Of a stretch of DNA of 41,905 bases, positions 1-8,773 are shown piece by piece. Each line of letters starts with the position of its first letter. The first letter of the stretch is position 1. The notes under the pieces were generated by a model that had not been told where the DNA came from, ran no database searches, and worked only from the letters and a program-made list of their open reading frames with translations. The DNA is from a virus, in IMG/VR virus record IMGVR_UViG_3300036800_000197, positions 1-41,905 of that record. One strand, written 5' to 3'. A program made the position numbers and the translations under genes.

Positions 1-512
1 TGACCGACAGGCGTCCGGACGCCCTGATTCGGCATGCCGGGCGCATTGGTCAACATGGGCTGGTCGACCAATCCCTGGTTGATCGTTGATGGTATCGGCG
101 CCAGCGCGCCCACTGCTTTCTCCGGCGGCTGGGTGCCTGCGACCACCTGGGCTTTGAGATTGTCGACAAAGTCGCCGCCGCCGGTGCCGAGTGATCGCGA
201 GATATCCTCCAGGACCGGCTGCGTCACGATCCCGTGATACGCTTCCAGGCCGCCCAGGGCCGAGGTCAGATCGGCCATGTTGTTGATCCGGCCTTGTGCG
301 ACCAACGGGGCAAGATGCGCATAGGCGAGCTGCTTCATCTGCTGCGCCAGCGACATGTTGTTGGACGCGATCGTCTGGCCCTGGATTTTGGTCTGGTTGA
401 TCGCCCCCAATGTCCGCGCGAAGTTGCCCACCGACTCCAGCGGATTGCTTGCGGCGCGCAACGGAATCGAAGCGTCGACCCCGTTGCCCAGTGATCCCAT
501 GCTGCCGCTCAT
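1..512 (-). CDS. Phage protein of unknown function, 3' end beyond window
   Basis: The frame is open from an ATG at 512 to the window edge, so at least 170 residues are visible and the C-terminus is missing. The start overlaps the stop of the upstream gene (ATGA, 509-512), and an AGGAG lies a little upstream. The product is rich in Ala, Gln, Leu and Asn, with a likely helical middle section (residues about 30-80) and a Pro-rich end. I recognise no domain. Its place downstream of ejection-type and tail genes suggests an internal virion or DNA-ejection protein, by context only. Confidence 0.6.
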   Translation of the reverse strand, partial: MSGSMGSLGNGVDASIPLRAASNPLESVGNFARTLGAINQTKIQGQTIASNNMSLAQQMKQLAYAHLAPLVAQGRINNMADLTSALGGLEAYHGIVTQPVLEDISRSLGTGGGDFVDNLKAQVVAGTQPPEKAVGALAPIPSTINQGLVDQPMLTNAPGMPNQGVRTPVG

Positions 513-1003
513 TGAATTGTGGCTCCTGGAGGTGCCGCAGTCGGCCCAGGTGTTGCTGGTACCGGCAGCGCCGCTGTAGTGGGGCCTGGAGCCGCCCCTG
601 GCGCCGCCGGTCCTGGCGGGGGCATTGCCCCCTGGCGCATCAGCGCCGCCTTGGCATGCACCGTCGTGGCCAGCGCGTCGGCGTATTTTTCGCGCAGCCA
701 GGGTCTCAGTTTGTCCGGATCGGCCGGCATGTCGCCGAGATTGGCCACCGCTTTCGATGCATCCATTTTGCCGTCGGCGACCGCCCCCGAGAGGGCCTTG
801 ATCACGTCCTTGGCCTTGACGTCCGGATTGCCGGCGAGCCGCCCGATGATCGGCAGCGCGTAATCCATGAACGCGACATGCTGATGCAAAGTATCGGCCG
901 GCTGTTGCTCGATGTGTTGCCAGACCTGGGCATGGCGATGCATCGGATCGGGCTTGGCTTCGGCCGCGCTGGGCCGGCGCGAGGCGAGGGGATTGTCGGA
1001 CAT
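509..1003 (-). CDS. Phage structural-block protein of unknown function
   Basis: About 164 residues. The ATG at 1003 shares one base with the stop of the upstream gene (TGATG); a TTG one codon earlier is an alternative. The first 110 residues are charged and helical, and the last 45 are a Pro/Ala/Gly-rich tail. It sits between an ejection-like protein and another unknown gene and is coupled to both. By position it may belong to the internal (ejection) proteins that P22-like phages encode downstream of the tail genes, but no diagnostic motif is visible. Confidence 0.65.
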   Translation of the reverse strand: MSDNPLASRRPSAAEAKPDPMHRHAQVWQHIEQQPADTLHQHVAFMDYALPIIGRLAGNPDVKAKDVIKALSGAVADGKMDASKAVANLGDMPADPDKLRPWLREKYADALATTVHAKAALMRQGAMPPPGPAAPGAAPGPTTAALPVPATPGPTAAPPGATIQ

Positions 1004-1788
1004 CAATAATACGACCCCAGTTGGGTGGCCGCTTCGGCCGCGCCGGGCGCATTGTTGCCGCTGGCGGTGTAGAAGTTGTTGTTTCCGCTGCCGGAGCCGT
1101 TGCCGAGCAGGTTCTGGTAAAGCAGATAGTTCGCCGGCAGCCCTCCCAACGCATTGGCAGCGCCGACAGTCCCGGCCGCCTGGGCATTGCCGCCGCCGAT
1201 GATCGCCGCGCCCTGATTGGCCGCCGCCGTGGTGCCCTGCTGCCCCGTGGTGGCCGCCGCGTTCTCGCCCTGGTTCGCGACGTACTCCAGCGGGTTCAGC
1301 ACGTTCGCGAGGTTCTGCTGGAAGATCTGTTGCTGCTGGCCGAGCGTCGTGCTGGCCAACCCGGTGGCATAGGAGGCCGCGCCTTTGAGCGCCGCCCCGG
1401 AGGTGCCGAGTCCTCTTGCCGCGGCGCTGTTCTGCACCGACTCCAAACCCTGGTCGCGGATGAACTGATAGCCCGGAGTCGCCTCGAGTTGCGCCTGCGT
1501 CGGCTGGAACGTCAGGTTCGAGCCGCCGGTGCCGTTCGGCGCGAAGCCGTTGGCCGAGAGCAGGTTCGGCACGCCCGGATCGCCGCCGTACAGCGAATTG
1601 ACCAGGATGCGATTGGCGGTCTGGCCGTTGAAATTGTACGGCAACAGATCGGACCGCGTTTGCGCCTGTTGCTGGGCCACGGTGCCCGCCGCTTTGTTCG
1701 CGGCACTTGATTGCGCGTTGCTCGACAACAGCGAACCCCCAATGCTCGCCGCCGCGCCGATGCCGGCGACTGCTGCTGCTGCGCCCAT
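1003..1788 (-). CDS. Internal virion / DNA ejection-like protein
   Basis: 261 residues. The N-terminus (residues 1-25) is Ala/Gly-rich and apolar. Residues about 105-165 hold a pattern often seen in podovirus virion proteins: a TPGYQF box, then DQGL, an Ala-rich AARGLGTSG stretch, and a Gln/Asn-rich helix ending in NVLNPL. This pattern occurs in proteins annotated as P22 gp7-like ejection proteins or as unknown tail-associated proteins. The start overlaps the upstream stop as TAATG at 1786-1790, so translation is coupled to the sulfotransferase-GNAT gene. Role inferred: a minor virion protein ejected with DNA or placed at the tail tip. Confidence 0.6.
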   Translation of the reverse strand: MGAAAAVAGIGAAASIGGSLLSSNAQSSAANKAAGTVAQQQAQTRSDLLPYNFNGQTANRILVNSLYGGDPGVPNLLSANGFAPNGTGGSNLTFQPTQAQLEATPGYQFIRDQGLESVQNSAAARGLGTSGAALKGAASYATGLASTTLGQQQQIFQQNLANVLNPLEYVANQGENAAATTGQQGTTAAANQGAAIIGGGNAQAAGTVGAANALGGLPANYLLYQNLLGNGSGSGNNNFYTASGNNAPGAAEAATQLGSYY

Positions 1789-2846
1789 TATGCTGCGTCC
1801 TTCAAATTCAATCGATACATCTGGCCGAAGTCCTCCGCCCCCATGCGTCGGTACAGCACATCGAGCCGCGGCCCGGCGCCGCGCACGCCTGCACGCAGGA
1901 ACAGCTCATCGACGCCGCGGGCTTTGAGCGACGCGACTGAGGCGCGCTGCAGTTTCAGGCCCAGACCGGGAATTGTCCCATCGGTGAAAAACAACAGATT
2001 GATGGCGGATCGTTCCTCGGGTGACTCAAGCGACGGGCTGATCGCGGTTTGCAGATAGCCGAACAACCGCCCGTTGGATCGAGCGGTGGTAAAGAAGAGC
2101 GCCCCCATGGTTTCGAGTTGGCGCATCAACGGAATGTTCTTGCCGAGCCACGCATCCGGCGCTTCGCCAACCGCCATGCAATGCGCCTCGAACAAATGCT
2201 TGCCATCGCGCAGCACGTCGTCGAACGTCTCCTCCTGGATCGTCACACCGTCGAAGTCCCGAGGCGCAATCCGTAGGTCTGCAAGACAATGCGCTTTGGC
2301 GATTTTGGCCAGCTTCGCCATCTGCGGTTGACAGGCCCGCATGTAGCGGATCAACGGCGGCAGGCTGATCTGCAAATTGCGCGGCGCCATGAGCGCGTAC
2401 CACTCCGGGTCGTGCCGATACGGCAGGCAGTGCTCGAACAGGCGCGCGACGGTATCCTCCGACGCAAGATCGTCGAACGAAACTGAAAAGACATCCGCGA
2501 CGCGCGCGGCGATCTGGTCGAGCTTGCGATCGAGACGGGTCATCAACGGCGTCATCATCACTGGGTCGAAGCCTTGCCGTGCCAGGCTTTGCACCACATC
2601 GGCAACCGGCCGACGCACCACGATGATCCGGAGCTTTGGGGAAAGCGTTTGCGCCAGCCGCCACCACGGCGCCGCCAGCGTTTCGATCGTCCCGGTACAG
2701 GGTTGGCCAAACCAGGAGCGGATATCATCGAGTGCGCGTGCGTGGCGTAGTTCGTCGTGGCCGCAATGCCATTCGGCATAAGAGAGATAGCGCGATAGCC
2801 AGAAGGTGCGCGAGCGGGGCAGTGCGAAGATGACGAAGGGTGGCAT
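1788..2846 (-). CDS. Sulfotransferase-like / GNAT acetyltransferase fusion
   Basis: 352 residues with two enzyme-like halves. Residues 8-20 (ALPRSRTFWLSRY) match the PAPS 5'-phosphosulfate loop of sulfotransferases. R78-R79-P80 followed by S87 fits the 3'-phosphate-binding motif. Residues about 195-347 look like a phage-type GNAT domain: ARSNGRLFGYL (strands b2-b3), IPGLGLKLQRAS (acetyl-CoA loop with GLGLKL), then LYRRMGAEDF near the end. Sulfotransferases move sulfate from PAPS to a hydroxyl or amine; GNATs move acetyl from acetyl-CoA. The gene lies between SPRY-like and ejection-like virion genes, so it may modify a virion protein or a host glycan. The substrate cannot be read from sequence. 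Either half could be catalytically altered. Confidence 0.75.
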   Translation of the reverse strand: MPPFVIFALPRSRTFWLSRYLSYAEWHCGHDELRHARALDDIRSWFGQPCTGTIETLAAPWWRLAQTLSPKLRIIVVRRPVADVVQSLARQGFDPVMMTPLMTRLDRKLDQIAARVADVFSVSFDDLASEDTVARLFEHCLPYRHDPEWYALMAPRNLQISLPPLIRYMRACQPQMAKLAKIAKAHCLADLRIAPRDFDGVTIQEETFDDVLRDGKHLFEAHCMAVGEAPDAWLGKNIPLMRQLETMGALFFTTARSNGRLFGYLQTAISPSLESPEERSAINLLFFTDGTIPGLGLKLQRASVASLKARGVDELFLRAGVRGAGPRLDVLYRRMGAEDFGQMYRLNLKDAA

Positions 2847-2849
2847 CGC

Positions 2850-3500
2850 TCAGAGCCCGAAGAACATGCCTGTCGCAGACTGTACCGCAGACGAGGGCCA
2901 TCCTGAGGTAAAGCCGGACGGCACCCCAAACGAAAATGCAGTGGCTCCAGCGTTCATTGTGATGTTTTGAGACGTGCCACCATTGTCGTTGATGTTGCAA
3001 TATACTTTATAAGGGCCGAACGGTGTGGCTCTGTATCCGCCTGTGCGGGTAGCCGGGTTCGCAGTTCCTGAATTATTCCAGTTGCCACCGTTCTTCCGAT
3101 ACCAAAACAACACAGGGTTGACCGTAAAATCGACCGCCATACAAATTATGTCACCTTGCGCACAACCGGACGCCGCATAAAGCGGAAAGTTGGTCTCCAG
3201 GGTTCCAAAAATATCGGTCGGTTGCCCGCCGGTAGCACAGGATGCCAAGACAGTCCTTGCCGAACCCAAGGCATCGGTTGCGTTTGCAATGCCTGGACCT
3301 GTAAAGGACTGGTTTCCGGTTCCCACCAGAGAAACCGTAAACTCAAGGTAGAACTTCCCGGTGGGTTGAATATCTATCGAGCGCGTGGCAACCGTTACTC
3401 CGGAGCCGCTAGACTGATTCAAGATCAGATTGCCGCCTATTAGCGAGCCGTTATTCCCAGGCGTAAGGTCCATTGGGTTGAAGGTGGTTGTGAATGCCAT
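2850..3500 (-). CDS. SPRY-like virion surface protein
   Basis: 216 residues, mostly predicted beta. The pattern of an N-terminal NP-x-D loop, then PTGKFYLEFTVS near residues 46-57, a G-rich IGI-like region, and DIICMAVDF with FWYRKNGGNWN resembles B30.2/SPRY folds found in phage tail and decoration proteins. It starts one base from the end of the fibre-like gene at 3501. Base composition is lower in GC than its neighbours (for example 2990-3170), which suggests separate acquisition. Probable role: exposed beta-sandwich for attachment or decoration. Confidence 0.6.
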   Translation of the reverse strand: MAFTTTFNPMDLTPGNNGSLIGGNLILNQSSGSGVTVATRSIDIQPTGKFYLEFTVSLVGTGNQSFTGPGIANATDALGSARTVLASCATGGQPTDIFGTLETNFPLYAASGCAQGDIICMAVDFTVNPVLFWYRKNGGNWNNSGTANPATRTGGYRATPFGPYKVYCNINDNGGTSQNITMNAGATAFSFGVPSGFTSGWPSSAVQSATGMFFGL

Positions 3501-4472
3501 TTACGGAGAAAAGCCCTGATTGATCGCCTCGACATCCCCCACGGTGCCGATATTGCAAATCACTGCGATGGTGTCGCGCTTATTGGCGACTGCCGTGGAG
3601 GTATAGGACGGCAGATCGGTGGAGAACTGAAAGCCCGCGCCCAGAATGAAATTCGTGGCGGTCGCGCCGTTGCTGACATTGACCATGATTTTCTGGGCCG
3701 GCGTGAAAGCGCCGGTCAGTGTGACCGTCCCGCCTGCCGTAGGGCCGTTGATCATGTAGTTGTTGAGCGGCCCGCTCGGCGCCAGCGCGATCGTTGCACC
3801 GGCGGTGGCCGCGATGACGGTCTGTTGATCGGCGATCAGGGTTCCGGAATTCAGCCCGACGCCCAGGCCGAGCGCGGTGACCGTGCCTCCGTTCCATTCG
3901 ACGGCGAGCGTGCCGGTGGTGGTGATCGGGCCGCCGGTAATTCCTGGCCCTGTGGTATCGACCTGGGTGACCGAGCCGCCGCCACCAGTCGCGGAGAGAG
4001 TCCCGCCGACCGTCAAGGTCAGGCCGGCGCCGACCGCGACATTGCCGCCCGATCCGGCCGAGACCGCGGGATTGCCGAACAGGCTGGAGGCCGCCAAGGT
4101 CGCAAAATTGGCGAACGGCAACCGTCCGGTGATATCCGCGGCGAGGTCGATCAGCGCGAAGTTGGCATCGGCGCGGAGGAATTTCGTGGTCCCTCCGCCC
4201 GAGGGGGGCACGGCGCCGCTCAGCGTTCCTGAAAAAACGTTGATCAGCGCCGTGAGCTGGGCGTTGGTCAGGCCGCCGAATGCGCCGTTGGCGTTGTACT
4301 GGACATTGCCGTTGACACCGCCCGGCGCGCCGAGCACGCCGATCGCGCCGCCGGTCCGTTCCCAGAGCGCCAGAAAGAACCGGAACCATGCCTGGCTGAG
4401 TTCGCCGGTCCTGAGGTCCATGATCGGGACGCTCGGGATCGGGATTTGCGAGTTGAGCGCCGCTGCGGTCAA
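3501..4472 (-). CDS. Tail fibre-like protein
   Basis: 323 residues. The N-terminal 35 residues hold SQAWFRFFLALWERTGG, a type of segment often found at the head of phage tail-fibre or virion attachment proteins. A low-complexity Gly/Thr/Ala-rich beta region follows with TKFLRADANFALI at about 93-105, the phage fibre FLR(A/G)D motif. The C-terminal part (about 215-323) resembles a beta-rich trimer domain (APSGPLNNYMINGPTAGG). It ends three bases before the gene to the right. Likely a host-recognition fibre or fibre adaptor. Receptor unknown. Confidence 0.6.
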   Translation of the reverse strand: MTAAALNSQIPIPSVPIMDLRTGELSQAWFRFFLALWERTGGAIGVLGAPGGVNGNVQYNANGAFGGLTNAQLTALINVFSGTLSGAVPPSGGGTTKFLRADANFALIDLAADITGRLPFANFATLAASSLFGNPAVSAGSGGNVAVGAGLTLTVGGTLSATGGGGSVTQVDTTGPGITGGPITTTGTLAVEWNGGTVTALGLGVGLNSGTLIADQQTVIAATAGATIALAPSGPLNNYMINGPTAGGTVTLTGAFTPAQKIMVNVSNGATATNFILGAGFQFSTDLPSYTSTAVANKRDTIAVICNIGTVGDVEAINQGFSP

Positions 4473-4475
4473 ATG

Positions 4476-5423
4476 TCACGACTTCCACGGCTCGATGTCT
4501 ACGAATGCACCGTTCAACGCCGTCTTCATGGCAGCCGACCAGAACAGCTCGAACACCCGTCCCCTGGCATAGCCGGTGCGGTTCCATTGCGGCTGGCTGC
4601 GCGGGTTGTTGCTGAAGGTCTGCGCCACCGGGGGACCAAACGTCTTGCCGCGGGAGTTCGACCAACGCAGCCCGACCGACGGAGATACCGAAGGCGGCGT
4701 GGTGAACAGCGCCACTGTGCACGGGCTTTCGGTGGCCAGCGAGGTCACCACCAGATTGTCGAGGTTGAGCACCGCGGCGTCCGGCGGGATCGCCGGGACG
4801 ATATGGATCGCGACGCCGGCGATGTTGCCGACATTGGCGGCGAAATTGAACACATCCGCCGCCGCGGTCGCGCCGCGCGCGAACAGGCTCGATAAGGCAT
4901 GCACCAGAGTCTGGCCGCCGATCAGCGCGCCGCCATCGAGATTGCCGGTGGTGAACGAGCCGTCATTGATCCAGAAGTTGAAGTTTCCGCCGGCCGTGTA
5001 ATCGACGCCGACGCCACCGCCCCAACGCCCCGAGAAGATGTCCCCGGTCGGATTGACCAGTTCGAAGTAGAACTTGCCGGTCGTCTTGCCGTCGACCGCC
5101 TGCGCCATCCCCGGGGTGTTGGGAAAGCCGGCATGCAGATTGCCCCCGCCAAGCGTGGCGCTGCCGTACACTTTGGCCGGATCGAGCGTGGTAAACCCCA
5201 CGCTGGCGGGCCAGCCTGCGGTAAAGCCTGCCGGTACCGTGCCGGTAAAACCAGTCGCCCCGGCGTTCAGCGTAATGCCGGCGTCGCCGGTGCCCTGGAC
5301 GGTGGGGTACCAGGTGCTGCCGTCCATCGCCGAGAGATCGATGCCGCCGGTGCCGGCCGCCGGATCGCCCGAAGGAAGCCACGCGCCGGTGTTGAAGCGG
5401 AACCAGATCGTGGTACCGCTCAT
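4476..5423 (-). CDS. SPRY-like protein with gp10-type C-terminal module (copy 2)
   Basis: 315 residues. Residues 1-215 are beta-rich with GKTTGKFYFELVNPTG and GVGVDYTAGGNFNFWI, a SPRY-like pattern. Residues about 218-315 form a module shared with the next gene to the right: LNLDNLVV, then GLRWSNSRGKTFG, then a QWNRTGYARGRVFELFWS stretch, then ALNGAF and IEPWKS. In P22 gp10-like packaged-DNA stabilisation proteins, an RWSDD(R/G)G ... RDRVFE segment normally closes the C-terminus. Here it is attached to an SPRY-like domain. The DNA of the module is near-identical to 5427-5735, so the copy is recent. Confidence 0.65.
   Translation of the reverse strand: MSGTTIWFRFNTGAWLPSGDPAAGTGGIDLSAMDGSTWYPTVQGTGDAGITLNAGATGFTGTVPAGFTAGWPASVGFTTLDPAKVYGSATLGGGNLHAGFPNTPGMAQAVDGKTTGKFYFELVNPTGDIFSGRWGGGVGVDYTAGGNFNFWINDGSFTTGNLDGGALIGGQTLVHALSSLFARGATAAADVFNFAANVGNIAGVAIHIVPAIPPDAAVLNLDNLVVTSLATESPCTVALFTTPPSVSPSVGLRWSNSRGKTFGPPVAQTFSNNPRSQPQWNRTGYARGRVFELFWSAAMKTALNGAFVDIEPWKS
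4478..4770 (-). repeat. Duplicated gp10-type C-terminal module, copy 2
   Basis: This stretch is a diverged direct copy of 5427-5735. The first 80 bases of each (from acgacttccacggctcgat) differ at only a few positions, and a second block near 4715-4765 matches 5660-5710. Both encode the same C-terminal module in adjacent genes in the same orientation, which points to segmental duplication. Confidence 0.8.
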
Positions 5424-5424
5424 C

Positions 5425-6783
5425 TTACGACTTCCACGGCTCGATCATGATGAACGCACCGTTCAACGCCGTCTTCAGCGCAGCCGACCAGAACAGCTCG
5501 AACACCCGGTCGCGCGCGTACCCGGTCCGGTTCCATTGCAGCTGCGACTCCGGATCCGCGCTGAGCCCTTGCGGAACCGCGTTGCCCCAGTCCAGACCCC
5601 GGGTATCCGACCAGCGCAGACCCGCCGCCGGAAGCCCGGCCGGGGGAGGCATCGCATATTGCGCCACCGTGCAGGGGCTTTCGCTCGCCAGCGAATTGAC
5701 CACCAGATTGTCGAGGTTGAGCACGGCCGATGGTTCAGGTCCCGGCCCGGGACCGGTCCAGGTCCATTTAACGGCAGGAGCACCGGCCGAGGCAGCGAAG
5801 ATATCGCGCGGGCCGCCGACCAGGATGCCGCCGTCGCTGGAGGCGCCGTGCGCAGCCTCGACCGAGAGCAACCCGCTCGGCAATGGCAGGGTATGGCCGG
5901 CAAGCGAGACCCAGTACGACGCGCCGTCTGCCGCCGAGCTGCCGACGATGATGACGCCGTCCGCGTTGCAGCCATAGGCCGCCGATCCGGCGCCGCCGAG
6001 GCTGCCGCCGATCAGCTGCAGAGCGGTGCCGAGCCATTCGCTGGCGAGCGTATTGGGCGGGTCGCTGGTGATTCCGGCCGCCAGCGATCCGTTGGAACTA
6101 CAGGCCGAGGTTAAACTGTTCAGGGCACTCAGACCGGCCCCGAGCGCAATCGTGCCACCCATGACACTGACGGTCCAAAAACTCGGTCCACCCTGCCAGC
6201 GCACCGGAATCGCATCGCCGGTCGCCGACTTGTAGCAATAGCCGACGATGACATCGCCGAGCGAGGAGATATCGTTGGCGACGCCGGCGTCGTATCCGGA
6301 GACCAACGGCAGAGTTGCGGCAAGGCCGCTCGACCACACCAGCGGGATAAAAACGGTCGGAGACCCGCCCAGCTGTTTCCAACCGACGCAGTACGTCGCA
6401 TCGATCGAGCAGGCCGCGATCAATGCATTGAATGCGGTCACGCCCTGGCCGGGAAATGTCAGGATCGCCGGCGCGCTGCTGAACGGCGAGGTCCATACCG
6501 CCGGAACGTAGTTGAGGCCGGGATGGGACGAGCCAGAGATTGCGCCGACAATCTTGAGACCGGTATCCGAGCAATTGAATGCCAGATTGAATTGGGTCGG
6601 GACACCATCTGCGGGCAGCAGATGGATGACGTTTGCGGCATCCCACCACACCGCCTGGACGGCGCCGCCACTGTCGTATGATCCGCCGACCGTAATCGAG
6701 CCGTCCGTCGCACACGCGACCGCGGCCGATGCCTGCGTCGCCCCCGGCAGCATGCCGAGATTGGCCCCGACGTAACCGGTCAC
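5425..6783 (-). CDS. Repeat propeller-like protein with gp10-type C-terminal module (copy 1)
   Basis: 452 residues. Residues about 10-345 contain six to seven loose repeats of the form A-x-ACS-x-DGS-x-x-VG followed by a V-W-strand, as in CATDGSITVGGSYDSGG, CSIDATYCVGW, CSSNGSLAAGI and CNADGVIIVGSS. This is the style of HAF-type extracellular repeats, expected to form a propeller. A Pro/Gly linker (GPGPGPEP) leads to the module with GLRWSDTRG and RDRVFELFWS seen in gp10-like proteins. The start overlaps the upstream gp10-like gene (ATGA, 6780-6783). It may dock on the tail hub through the module and present the propeller outward. Confidence 0.65.
   Translation of the reverse strand: MTGYVGANLGMLPGATQASAAVACATDGSITVGGSYDSGGAVQAVWWDAANVIHLLPADGVPTQFNLAFNCSDTGLKIVGAISGSSHPGLNYVPAVWTSPFSSAPAILTFPGQGVTAFNALIAACSIDATYCVGWKQLGGSPTVFIPLVWSSGLAATLPLVSGYDAGVANDISSLGDVIVGYCYKSATGDAIPVRWQGGPSFWTVSVMGGTIALGAGLSALNSLTSACSSNGSLAAGITSDPPNTLASEWLGTALQLIGGSLGGAGSAAYGCNADGVIIVGSSAADGASYWVSLAGHTLPLPSGLLSVEAAHGASSDGGILVGGPRDIFAASAGAPAVKWTWTGPGPGPEPSAVLNLDNLVVNSLASESPCTVAQYAMPPPAGLPAAGLRWSDTRGLDWGNAVPQGLSADPESQLQWNRTGYARDRVFELFWSAALKTALNGAFIMIEPWKS
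5427..5735 (-). repeat. Duplicated gp10-type C-terminal module, copy 1
   Basis: Partner of the repeat at 4478-4770. The copies differ most in the middle (about 5550-5650), while the ends stay highly similar. Same strand and reading frame phase in both genes. Confidence 0.8.
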
Positions 6784-8642
6784 CAGACGCCGCCCAGCAG
6801 CACATCCCCGGCGTTCGGATACGTCGTATCGGTGATCGAAATCGCGGCGGCGAACGCCGCGCCCCAGCTGGCATCGGAGGCGAGCCAGAAATTGTCCTGC
6901 GAGCGCAGCACCGCAACCTGGATGGCGCTGCCCTGCATCGACAGATAGCAGGTGAACCGACCGGAGGAGAGCAGACCCATCGCAACCGAGGTGGTCGCCC
7001 CGGAAATGATGTGCAGACCGACCGAGTATTGCGCGCCGTCCGAACTGATGACCGCCTGATAACCGGCTGAGACTGCAACATTGCTGCGTCCGACGATGAA
7101 CACCTCATTGCCGGCGGCCGCCGCAGCGAAGCTGTCCGGCACGGCGTCGAACTGGCAGATGTAATCGGCCGAGGTGGGGAGCCCGGAGGCGAGGTAAATC
7201 TTCGACGCGCCGGAACCCACACCGGTCAGCAGATTGCCCTCGATCTCGGCGTTGTTCCCGGCATTGATCGCGGTGTACTGCGAGCCGGTATCGAGGATGT
7301 TGTTATAATCCTGCAGCAAAGTCCCGTTGGTGGCAGCGAACGTCGTATCGATCACCGTCACCGTCGCCGGAAACACCAGGGGGCTCGCCAGGCCAGCGGG
7401 AAGTGCGGCCGGCGGGGAGGACGTGCCCGGCGTTGCCGGCGCCATGTCTGCCACGAAGGACGGGTAGGAGACCCGATCGCCATCCGACATCGAATGCGGC
7501 CAGCCCCGGCGTCGTTCGATGAACGCCCCGGCATCGGTCGGATTGTCCGGATCGAGCGCGTAGAGTTGCCCGGTCTGCCGATCGCCCACCACGTTCACCC
7601 CATAGGCATAGGCACAGCTCAGCGCGCGGTGGCCCTCCGGCTCGCAGGTTCCGGGGTTCAGATACGACCGCTCGTGCCAGAGCTGGGTTGAGAGGTCATA
7701 GACCCAATCGGCGCCCAGCCCGGCATTGGCCGAGGGAAACTTGATCCAGTAGAACGCATGGCCTCTTTGCTCGTAGCAGAACGCGACCGCGTCGGAGGTG
7801 ACCGGATAGGTCGAGATCGCGAACTCGATGGCCGGTGTGGACACCTTCTTCGTGGTGAAATTGGTGCCCTCGACGATGATGGTCTTGCCGTAAGCGTCCT
7901 GCGATGACCAGAACACCGAGCCACCCTGTTTCGCGATCGACCAGATCGCATCGGCGCCGTGCTCGATGAACGGCCCCGGCAGGATCTGGAACGGAAAATC
8001 CGGCGCGCCGGCATCGAACCAGATCTCGGAAGAGGATTGTGCGCCGATCAGCCAGGGGTTGCGGGTCTGCACCGCAATCCCGGCAAGGCTGTCCGGATAG
8101 CCGACCTTGGCGGCGAAGGCCAACGGATCGAACGTGGTGCTGTTCGACAACGAGCAATAGAAGATGTTGGTGGCGGGCTTGTTGAACAGCTGGAACGTAT
8201 CCAGCGACTCGACGAAATTCGAACCGAAGAAGTTGGCGTCCGATTGCGCGGAATAAGCATGCGAGGCGAGATCGACCAGCCAGCCGAACGCCGAGCCGTC
8301 GACGATCGTCATCGTGGTCCCGTTGTCGCCCATCTTGACCGGCGTGGTATTGACCGCCGTCGTTCCAAGCAGCGTCGAAGTCCAGTCGGTTGCAATGTAG
8401 TAAATCCCCGAGCCGACGGCGGCAAACAACTGACCGTTCGACGCCCTGTACAACCCCCGCACCGGGGATGCTTCGGGCGGCACGCCCAATCGGGAAAGGC
8501 CCGGCGTCGGCAGCAATGTGGTCGGGCTATCCTCGCCGGCCGGGGCTTTTTCCGGATAGAGGTTCAGGCAGCGTTGGGCCGCCGTGATGAACGACTGCGC
8601 GGTATAGGCGCCCTGGATCAGCGGCACGCGCTTTGTCGGCAC
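6780..8642 (-). CDS. P22 gp10-like packaged-DNA stabilisation / tail hub protein
   Basis: 620 residues. The start is GTG at 8642, overlapping the upstream stop as TAGTG. Residues 1-400 follow the gp10-like pattern: a QRCLNLYPE box near 24-32, LLPTPGL near 45, a repetitive beta-propeller with DTFQLFNKP, SSSEIWFDAG, WSSQDAYG and a GHAFYWIKFP strand, then RRRGWPHSMSDGDRVSYPSF near 377-396. Normally an RWSDDRG segment would follow. Instead residues about 430-620 are a beta-rich domain that looks like a concanavalin/LamG-type sandwich. P22 gp10 caps the portal-gp4 stack and keeps packaged DNA in the head. The usual C-terminal segment is found in the two downstream genes. Confidence 0.8.
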   Translation of the reverse strand: MPTKRVPLIQGAYTAQSFITAAQRCLNLYPEKAPAGEDSPTTLLPTPGLSRLGVPPEASPVRGLYRASNGQLFAAVGSGIYYIATDWTSTLLGTTAVNTTPVKMGDNGTTMTIVDGSAFGWLVDLASHAYSAQSDANFFGSNFVESLDTFQLFNKPATNIFYCSLSNSTTFDPLAFAAKVGYPDSLAGIAVQTRNPWLIGAQSSSEIWFDAGAPDFPFQILPGPFIEHGADAIWSIAKQGGSVFWSSQDAYGKTIIVEGTNFTTKKVSTPAIEFAISTYPVTSDAVAFCYEQRGHAFYWIKFPSANAGLGADWVYDLSTQLWHERSYLNPGTCEPEGHRALSCAYAYGVNVVGDRQTGQLYALDPDNPTDAGAFIERRRGWPHSMSDGDRVSYPSFVADMAPATPGTSSPPAALPAGLASPLVFPATVTVIDTTFAATNGTLLQDYNNILDTGSQYTAINAGNNAEIEGNLLTGVGSGASKIYLASGLPTSADYICQFDAVPDSFAAAAAGNEVFIVGRSNVAVSAGYQAVISSDGAQYSVGLHIISGATTSVAMGLLSSGRFTCYLSMQGSAIQVAVLRSQDNFWLASDASWGAAFAAAISITDTTYPNAGDVLLGGVW

Positions 8643-8773
8643 TATTTGGCCCAGAGCGACTTGACGATTGCGGAATAATTGGTCAAATTAAGCGGACCGG
8701 CGTTGCGCTGCAAACGCATCGCCAGTCCTGACCATCGACGCTCGTGTGAGGAGCAATTCGTGGCTATATCCAT
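8642..8773 (-). CDS. Small protein, 43 aa, unknown
   Basis: ATG at 8773 with GGAGG nine bases upstream; TAG at 8642-8644 overlaps the GTG of the gp10-like gene (TAGTG). The product is basic in the first half and ends in a hydrophilic helix (SAIVKSLWAK). An in-frame ATG at 8788 is an alternative start. It lies next to the rightward HNH gene, so it could be a full small gene or the 3' remnant of a gene disturbed by that insertion. The good ribosome binding site favours an intact gene. Confidence 0.5.
   Translation of the reverse strand: MDIATNCSSHERRWSGLAMRLQRNAGPLNLTNYSAIVKSLWAK

Noticed and set aside
3580-4722. 380-codon minus-strand frame
   Set aside because: Arg/His/Gln-rich translation in an offset frame of the fibre-like gene; no start signal or motif.
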